A stretch of 64,000 bases of DNA from Platanthera guangdongensis (taxonomy: Eukaryota; Streptophyta; Magnoliopsida; Asparagales; Orchidaceae): assembly GCA_039583875.1 (NCBI GenBank), contig CM077166.1:88534564-88598563 (forward strand). The letters are read 5' to 3'. Of the stretch, positions 56,598 through 64,000 are shown piece after piece (positions within the stretch are counted from its first letter, which is position 1; every line of letters begins with the position of its first letter). The position numbers and the translations under genes are program-made. The notes under the pieces were generated by a model, which saw only the letters and a program-made list of their open reading frames with translations, did no database searches and was not told where the DNA came from.

Positions 56598-58370
56598 CAT
56601 CAACAGATTGCATAAAGACTCAAGACTTAGAGAAATATCAAGACTCAGAAAATGAGTTCGATGTTTGTCGAACTCAGCTCGACGAAAGCCATGCTCAGCT
56701 CGACGATCTCAGAGAAAATTCTCTAAGCTGAGCTCGACGAACTTGGGACTCAAATCGACGATTTACGGACACTACTTCAACATTTAAGGTCCAGAATTTC
56801 TCTGAACTGTACTCGATGAACTTGGTATTCAGGTCGACGATCTATGAGCATTCTACTTCAACAACTTATTCCAGAAATAAGTAAATATTCTAAGTACAGG
56901 ATCATACTCCAGTCTACGAATTCACCTTCTCCGCTCTACGAACTTAGAACACATTCCTGACAAGATTTATCTAGCAGTTAGAAGTTCTCAGGTCGACGAA
57001 TCTAGTTCTCAGGTCGACGATTTCTGGAAACTCCACTTCAACACTTCATTCCAGAGACATCTAGAATATTCAAAGTCCAGAAGCACTTTGTTGAACTCCA
57101 GTCGAGGAACTTAGACTATCAGCTCGACGAACTTCATGCACATAAATGACAATATTCTGGAGAAAGTAGTTTTCTGTTCTGCAGTCCACGATCTTGGAAC
57201 TCAGCTCGACGAACAGCTATTATCAGATCGACGAACTTAACTTCTCAGCTCGACGAACTGTGGACTCAGCTCGATGAATTCTGTGAAGAACCAGACTTAG
57301 TTTTTTTCATCCATCTGTCCTTATTCTATGACAAGATTTCCTGAGTAATCAATGCTAAAATATTCTCTGAATATTACTGTTAGAAGCAAGCATTGATTAC
57401 GGTCTTCATCAGGATTATTGGTTGCCGATTTTCAATGGGACAGTTGGGGAAATCATTCAATGCAAAATATTCTCTAGGCTGTCAGTAATGAATGCAGAAG
57501 AATTTCAAATTTCAAAAGGAAGATAATATGTAAAATACAAAAAGGGATTTTCCATCTCCTTCTGAGTAAGAGACAGACAGTCGGTTTTGTTAGTCAGCCA
57601 TCAAGAATCTTCTACTGCTTTCTCTCTTAACAGCACTCTGAGACATGAAGAGATAGAAAGCTGATACAAAAAAAAGAAGCACTAACCAGAGAAAGAACAT
57701 TAAGCTGAAGAAGAAGAAGAACAGCCAATCCAAATCAAGTGTCTTCTTCTGTCTTCTGTCAGGACTCTTCAAAGGATAACAAATTTTCTATTAGTCAAGG
57801 AATTCCTGGAGTTCATCTGGTTTAAAGCAATAATTTGAAGGCATATCACCCTGAAGCAAAGCTCCATCTTTCCTAAACCATTCAATATCTCATGGGGAGC
57901 CTTTGCTAACATCAAATCCACATAAGTCTTCTCAGTTGTTATGAGAAAGAGAAGAGATAATCAATCTCTCATCCCCCCACTGTAAAAAGAGTTCTTAACT
58001 CCCTTCAAAAGTTATTCCTGGTTGCAAGTCACCAGACCAAAAGACTTGATGTTTGGTTTTTGAGTACCTGATCAAAAGCTCATTGGTGTCAGGCACCTGA
58101 TCAAAAATCTGAGTGGATTCCTATCAGTGTGGTAGAAGAGTGGATGTACTCAGGTTAGTGAACCACTATAAATTTCTTGTGTTGTCTGGTTGCTCTTTTT
58201 TTTTATTTCTTGTTGTGGCTGTGATAGTTAGGATTGCTGTGTTTGTGCTTTTATTTAATTCCTGTAGCACTAGGACTAGATTGAAGTTGTTAAAAATTTT
58301 ATAAAAACCCTAAATACTCTATTCACCCCCCCCCCCTTTACTGTATTCCAGAGCTAACCCCACACTTTCA
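56598..58370 (+). repeat. Element E, 5' LTR (part)
   Basis: It begins at C's insertion site and ends CACACTTTCA at 58370. It carries an array of CAGCTCGACGAA words (56650-57272), a leader region resembling C's LTR (TCTTCTCAGTTGTTATGAG) and the run TATTCACCCCCC. No gene is present. Confidence 0.88.
56650..57272. repeat. CTCGACGA palindrome-related array, E 5' LTR
   Basis: About fifteen CTCGACGAA/TCGACGATC words with decayed forms such as CTCGATGAA, in U3 of the LTR. The core TCGACGA is shared with C. Confidence 0.85.
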
Positions 58371-58390
58371 ATTGGTATCAGAGCAGGATT
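58371..58390 (+). promoter_or_regulatory. Primer-binding site of element E
   Basis: ATTGGTATCAGAGCAGG follows the LTR; TGGTATCAGAGC is an exact match to the initiator-Met tRNA complement. Confidence 0.9.
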
Positions 58391-58474
58391 ACCTTTGTTA
58401 TACAAGCTAACCCTTGAACTAAAGATCCTGAGTTAGATCTGTCTTCTCATTTTTATTAGACATTCACACACAGT

Positions 58475-60589
58475 GTGGCATAGAACAAAGACTATGCAAG
58501 CACCAGACCTCCAAATTGCAAACTAAATACGTTTGCCATCTGGAAGGCAAGAATCAAGTTATATATGAACTTTATTGATGAGGATATTTTCAATTCCATT
58601 GTGACAGGTCCTCCTCAAGCATCTACCTCTACAGCAACCTCCAGCAACAATGTAGTTCCACCACCTGAGTCGACTGAGGCCCAGAAGAAGGCAAAAATTG
58701 CTGATGCCAAGGCCATGAATATTCTGTCCCAAATAATGTCAGATGACATTTTTCAAAAAGTGGCTGAATGCACATCAGCCAAAGCAATCTGGGATTCCCT
58801 CAATCAAATGGTGGTTGGATCTGCTGATGAAAGAAAGGATCGGAGATCCAATCTCATATCGCAATATGAGAATTTCAAGAAGGAGGAAGATGAATCAGTA
58901 GCAGACATGTATAATAGGTTGAGCTCAATCATCAATGAGCTGAAAATCTTGGATAAGGACATCACCCTCACAGAGGTGAATGATAAAATCCTTATGTGCT
59001 TCCCAAGCTCATGGGATTCAAGGATCTGGCCCATCAAGGAGGCCAGGAGCCTAAATGAGATTTCCACAGAATCTCTTTTTGGAAAGCTTAAGTCCTATGA
59101 GCAGCTTATCAAATCCAGAGAAGCAGCTGAGTAAAGAACACCTCCACCAGTAAGGAAGGAGCACAGCATAGCATTCAAAGCTGCTGAGGAGACAGAGACT
59201 GCAACAATGAATGAAGAACTGATGTCTCTCTTTGCCAAGAGATTCTACAAGATGGCAAAGAAAGACTTCAGAAGAAAGTCATCCAGACAGGATGACAAGC
59301 CAAGGTATGACAAGACCCCCACTAAAGGAGTGGTGTGCTTTGGCTGCAGAAAACCTAGACACTTCCTCTCAGAGTGTCTAGAGACTCAGAAGAAGGAGAA
59401 GAGAAGAGAGAAGGATACAAGAAGATAGTAAAGCAGCAGTCCTTCCTACAGCAAACACAAGAAGAAGGAGAAAAGCTTTGTAGCTGAAAGCTGGAGTGGA
59501 ATATAAGATGAATCCTCATCTTCCAGCTCCAGTGAAGAAGAAGAAGAGTCAAGGGCCAAAGAAGTATGCCTCATGGCCATTGATGCCTCCAGGAGCCAAT
59601 CAGATGAAGTTGCATCTGACAATGAAGAAGCTTCAGAATCTGAAGCTGACCAGGTATTTTCTTCTTTTGATTATAACTCGGATTCAATCAAATCTGAATT
59701 TAAAATCATGTGCATAGATCTAATAAATTCAGAAAAAGAAATTAAGACACTTAGGGAAAAACTAGGAAACCAAGAAAATGTTATTTCTGAAAACAATAGG
59801 TTAAAGGATGAATTAAATTTAGCTAATGAACAAATTATATAGTTAAATACTGAGTTATGTGAGGCTAAACAACTTGAGGAAACTCTCAATGGGAGAAGCC
59901 TCAAGCTGATGGACATTACAAGCACTGTCAATGCCAGACTAAATGGCAAGCTGGGCTTGGGTGCTTCATCAAGTTTGCCCCCCATTCGCAAGAAGAATAT
60001 TTTGACAACACCCATAAAATTTGTTATAGCTAAGGGGAAAGAAAAAATAAACCATAAACAAACCATAGAAGAAATTCCCAAATCAAAAGGTCAAAATAAC
60101 AAAAAACAAAAAACCTTAGGTAAAAATAAAGTTCAGTAGATTTTGTCGAACTGAGATCGACAAAATGTGGCCAGTTCATCGAACTCTAGTCGACGAAATC
60201 TGAACTCAAACTTAAGCTATAAATATTCGTCTAACTACGATCGACGAACTCTGTATAGTTTGTCGAGCAGAGATCGACGAACGTGGGGCACAAAAAATGC
60301 ATATGTTCATTCTCTGGGCAGAGATCGACGATCTCATCCCAATTCGTCGAACTCTGGTCGACGAACTCACAATAATTAGTCGAACCCAGAAAGACTTAAC
60401 AAAAATTATAACTGTAATAGCAACTCTATTAAACCTAGAAAACCATTTAATCCATTAGCTGATTGGATAATTCCACCTATAAGATATCATCCTTTAGGAT
60501 ACAAGTCTCAACCAGAATTTTCTGTAATATCTAGTTTTTCATATCAACAATATAAAGGACCCAAGGTAACCTGGGTCAAGAACAACTAA
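58475..60589 (+). pseudogene. gag: gag of element E (start lost, many stops, no frameshift)
   Basis: The position of C's ATG reads GTG (58475) and the next codon but one is TAG. Further in-frame stops lie at 59132, 59426, 59429, about 59501, 59840, 60137, 60152 and about 60377, yet the frame is kept to TAA at 60587. The zinc knuckle is CFGCRKPRHFLSEC, with Gly before His replaced by Arg. The palindrome array at 60140-60388 is in frame and reads SSN...RDRR units. The tail WIIPPIRYHPLGYKSQPE and PKVTWVKNN matches C. Confidence 0.87.
60140..60388 (+). repeat. Palindrome array within gag of E
   Basis: TCGTCGAAC and GATCGACGA words lie in the gag frame. The reading gives repeated SSN and DRR pairs over about 80 codons. 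This matches the array in C's gag in position and frame. Confidence 0.83.
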
Positions 60590-60604
60590 CTATTTTTACT
60601 GCAG

Positions 60605-62572
60605 GAAAAGGGCTGTCTAGTGAATAATCAAACATGGTACCTGGACAGTGGATGCTCCAAACACATGACTGGCAGCAAGGATAATTTAATCAACTACAAG
60701 TCCAAGCAGGGCCAAAGGTAATCTTTGGTGATTCAAAGTGTGGCCAGTCAGAAGGTTATGGAGAAGTGAATATTGGATCTGTCACCTTCAAGAAAGTGAC
60801 ATATGTCAGAGGACTCAAACATAACCTCATCTCCATAAGTCAATTATGTGATGAATGTTATCCGGTACATTTCAACTCAACTTCTTATATTATTTCTAAT
60901 AAAGAAAAACAAAAAGTTTTAATTGGAAATAGACAAGGAAATATATATTTAGTTGATTTCTATTCTGCCAATTCAGACATTTATTTGTTTAATATTGTTT
61001 GCAATCAAAATGAACTTTGGCATAAAAGGCTAGGTCATATTAACATGAAAAACATTGCTAGGTTATCTAAAAACAGTCTTATTAGAGGCTTACCTTCTGG
61101 TCTCTACAAGAAGGAAGGCCTTTGTAGGGCTTGTCAACTAGGCAAGCAAATTAAAACTAGTTTTAAATCAGTAAATAAAAGTGATTCACCTAGGATTTTG
61201 TATTTGCTACACATGGATCTCTTTGGACCCATTGTTGTGCAAAGCCTAGGAGGGAAATCCTACACTTTAGTTATTGTAAATGACTTCTCAATGCTCACTT
61301 GGGTGTCCTTTCTGAGATCTAATTCAGATACCTTTAAAGTTCTTACAGATTATCTTAGGATGATAAAGATTGAGTACTCTACTCATGTTGCATTGATTAG
61401 AAGTGATCATGGTACATAGTTTGAGTCTCTTCTTATGCATGTGTTTTGTGAGAAGGAAGGTATCAGACACTGTTTCTTAGCTCCTAGAACTCCCCAACAA
61501 AATGGGGTAGCTAAAAGGAAAAATAGGACCGTAATTGAAGCTACATGTACATTGCTTGCAGATACTTACATGCCACAACCTTTTGGGCAGAGGCTATAAG
61601 CATAGCGAACTATGTCCTGAACAGGAGCTTGATACATAAACTGAAGAATAGGACTCCCTATGAATTACTTAAAGGGAAGAAACCTAAAATCAACTATTTT
61701 AAAGTATTTGGATGTATATGCTATATATATAACAACAACAAGAAATACATTTGAAAGTTTGAAGATAAGGCTGAAGAGGGAATTTTTCTAGGATATTCCA
61801 TAGTAAGCAAAGCTTATAGGGTATTAAACAAATCCTCCTTGAAAATTGAAGAATCTATTCATGTTACTTTTGATGAGGCTAATATGTCTTGTAAGGAGAA
61901 AGATATTTCTACCAATAATACTTTGCAGGTATCTCATTGTGTGAGAATTTGGATGGACTAAGTCTCACCCAAGAGATTCCAACACATCCTTCTCCACAAA
62001 TTAATGAAGAAAGTGAAGAAGAAAGCACTGAGGGAGTTGAACCTCATCCAACAACACACTCAATTCCACAAGAGGAATTAATTCAAGATATTGTTGCTGA
62101 ACCAACTCCACCAACTAACTTTGTCATACTCAGGGATCACCCCAGATCCCAAGTAATTGGAGACATGTCAGCAGGTGTATAGATAAGGCATCAACTCAAC
62201 CAAGACTTGATGCATGCCTGTTTTCTCTCTTAGGTTGAACCTCAATCTATAAAAGATGCTGAGCAGGATCCCCACTGAATTATTGCAATGGAAGAGGAAC
62301 TTAAACAATTTGAGAGATGTAGAGTTTGGGATTTGGTTCCAAGACCCCAAGACTACCAAGTCATTGTAACCAAATGGGTATATAAAAATAAATTAGATGC
62401 CCAAGGTATAATTGTGAGGAACAAGGCTAGGCTTGTTGCTCAAGGATACAGATAAGAAGAAGGCATAGATTATGATCAAACCTTTGCACTAGTTTCAAGG
62501 TTAGAGGGCATCAGAATCTTTCTGGCCTATGCTGCCTGCAAGAAATTCAAGGTGTCTTAGATGGATGTGAAG
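60605..62572 (+). pseudogene. pol: pol of element E (partial, inactive)
   Basis: Starts after TTTTTACTGCAG (ends 60604). Protease [13 protein letters not shown] is followed by a one-base loss near 60705. Integrase keeps HKRLGH and MDLFGP, but VDD reads VND, a TAG replaces Glu after RSDHGT (61417), and the catalytic Glu of NGVAERKNRT is Lys (NGVAKRKNRT). Frameshifts near 61560 and 61930 and many stops follow (61752, 62180, 62234, 62276, 62453, 62558). The reading is cut by G just after MDVK. Confidence 0.9.
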
Positions 62573-62864
62573 TGTGTCATAATACATTTTGTAGCCTAAT
62601 CTATAATGTTATTTTATAGTTAATAATGTGCAAATCATGTCTTGTATGCTTATTTTTTTTTTATCTTTATTATGTAAATATTTTTGCCACTAACCTTTTC
62701 TTATACTTTTGCAGGTTTCTAGAAAATTGGCCAAAATTGGCGTGTCACGCCCCCCTGGAACGACGTCCCTGGGCGTGACACAGGGCGTGTCCGCGCATCC
62801 CGAGGCTGCTTGATGATCAGACAAAAATCCAGAAAACATCTCGTGTCACGCCACCCTGACACGC
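62573..62864. mobile_element. Element G: LTR fragment, probably Ty3/gypsy
   Basis: An abrupt change from E's RT to AT-rich DNA starting TGTGTCATAATAC (or two bases later). Further in, GTGTCACGCCC and its complement GGGCGTGACAC recur at 62740-62864. Such words occur in plant gypsy LTRs of the Tat/Athila type, but I cannot prove the class. It is cut by H at 62865. Confidence 0.5.
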
Positions 62865-64000
62865 TGTAACAACCCCATCCGTTCATATAATATATACTAG
62901 CAGGTCCGTCAGAGGCCCCACATTATATACCACAAAATGGACGATGAAGCTACGGAGTGATACCAGAGTAGCGCAGCGCACCTAACACATTGCATTCTAG
63001 TGGAAGCCTATACACTTGAACTCCTCTCTTGAATGTTCAACATATAAAACTCCACATTTTATAGATTATAAGAATGTCTTACAACATGTAACATCGTTGG
63101 CCTTATGGCCTTACAGGGCTTTCAAACAGTGGACCAAACATTGGCACGTAGGCCGGCCACATCAAAAGAAAACATAACATGTACATTCACAATAGCCTTC
63201 GAGGGCTAGCAGCGGCAGCAGAAAAAGCAGTAGGGACTTAAACCCTTATGCGTCCCGCTCGGTTCTCCAGCACCTGCACAGGGACATTCCACCCAAGGGT
63301 GGCAAACAGAGGCAACGGTCAGCATTCAGCTGACCAAATTATAACGACCCTACCCATTTTCTCGGGGCAGTGGTAACCTACCGTGCAGGGATATCATATC
63401 ACAAGCATGGCACTATATCTCATATAATGTGCTTTTATGCACACATGCCATCACAATCGTCAGCCACCCAGCCCAACGGTCCATGCACTCAGGGTACATT
63501 CTTGGTGTACTAGCAAATCAGTTGCCCACCACCGTGTCAGGGTCATAGCCCAACGACAATTCACTTGAGCATTTACTCTATGGAGTGCAACCGGAGTTCT
63601 AGTCATAATGCACCGGGATGGACCCGTAGCCCCCCATTGTATCATGGCACACATGCCTACGACTCTCTCTATGCGCTCCAACAGACCTCACCTTCTGGTC
63701 TCACGTCGGACAGACATAACGTAGGTCGGATCGTCCACCCCCCGTTGCTCAAATCGTCTTTCCATCACTGAGTACGGCGTACTTGCGGCTACAAATGGTG
63801 CGGGTCGGTCTCACCAATCCTGTTCTAGCATTCAAGCCTGTGTATTTCTCTTACACCCATTCATATCACCACATTAGCGGGTCTTTCCTGGGCAAACCAG
63901 TACTTCCTTTTACTCTCTTCGCAAGTGGACACTACAAATATCACCTGTCAGGGGTCTTTCCTGGCGACCATGCCAGTACTTCCTGTTACTCGCTTCACAG
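62865..64000. mobile_element. Element H: start of a long LTR, chromovirus-like
   Basis: It begins TGTAACAACCCC, after CACGC (62860-62864) as a possible duplication, and continues to the window end. A start TGTAACANCCC resembles F's family. Shared layout (CAGAGTAGC words near the start, then GTCTTTCCTGG repeats at 63881-63892 and 63954-63965) hints at a relative of F, perhaps in the same orientation. No gene is seen. Confidence 0.5.

Larger units (their letters stand above)
56598..62572 (+). mobile_element. Ty1/copia Sirevirus-like retrotransposon E (split by C, broken by G)
   Basis: The right part of a 5' LTR, primer-binding site, gag and pol up to RT are present. It is close to C in sequence but much more decayed, with over a dozen stops. 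The left end of its LTR should lie beyond C, D and F, left of the window. The right end is cut at about 62572 inside the RT motif QMDVKSAF by element G. Confidence 0.9.

Noticed and set aside
57590..57772. Minus-strand ORF with a hydrophobic Phe-rich stretch in E's LTR
   Set aside because: It comes from AAG/GAA-rich DNA read in reverse; no start context or conservation with C supports a gene.
63460..63771. ORFs in element H
   Set aside because: Short, overlapping on opposite strands, inside probable LTR sequence, with no recognised motif.

Overview
The window is plant nuclear DNA made almost entirely of nested LTR retrotransposons; I see no host gene, tRNA or rRNA. Initiator-Met primer-binding sites, Sirevirus-type Ty1/copia elements with a third ORF, and chromodomain Ty3/gypsy elements with about 5 kb LTRs point to an angiosperm with a repeat-rich genome. 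I cannot name the species.

The nest can be read from target-site duplications and from homology between copies. From outermost to innermost: copia element E (56598-62572, + strand, interrupted in RT at its right end); copia C (45458-56597), sitting in E's 5' LTR; copia D (36605-45457), sitting in C's 5' LTR; gypsy/chromovirus F (minus strand, 1-149 plus 22125-36604), sitting in D at the gag-protease junction; copia A (150-22124, + strand), sitting in F's 3' LTR with duplication ATTCC; copia B (600-13474, minus strand), sitting in A's 5' LTR with duplication AATAT. That is six levels. At the right edge E is broken by G (about 62573-62864), which is broken in turn by H (62865 to the end). The left halves of F, D, C and E must lie to the left of the window; F's LTR should start about 690 bp before base 1.

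Decay follows nesting depth. A has intact gag and pol frames but an Asp-to-Asn change in RNase H. B has near-identical LTRs and intact gag, but frameshifts in pol and ORF3. D, C, F and E carry many stops and frameshifts.

The most notable signal is regulatory. Each copia family carries its own CpG palindrome array: GTGTCGACAC in B and D, TCTCGNCGA in A, TCGTCGA/TCGACGA in C and E. In B and D the array in the LTR promoter is repeated between pol and ORF3, followed by a TATA box exactly 106 nt before the ORF3 ATG. This looks like a second, internal copy of the LTR promoter dedicated to ORF3. In C and E the array also lies in frame inside gag, where it encodes Ser-Ser/Arg-Arg repeats. Gypsy F also appears to carry one or two small spliceosomal introns.
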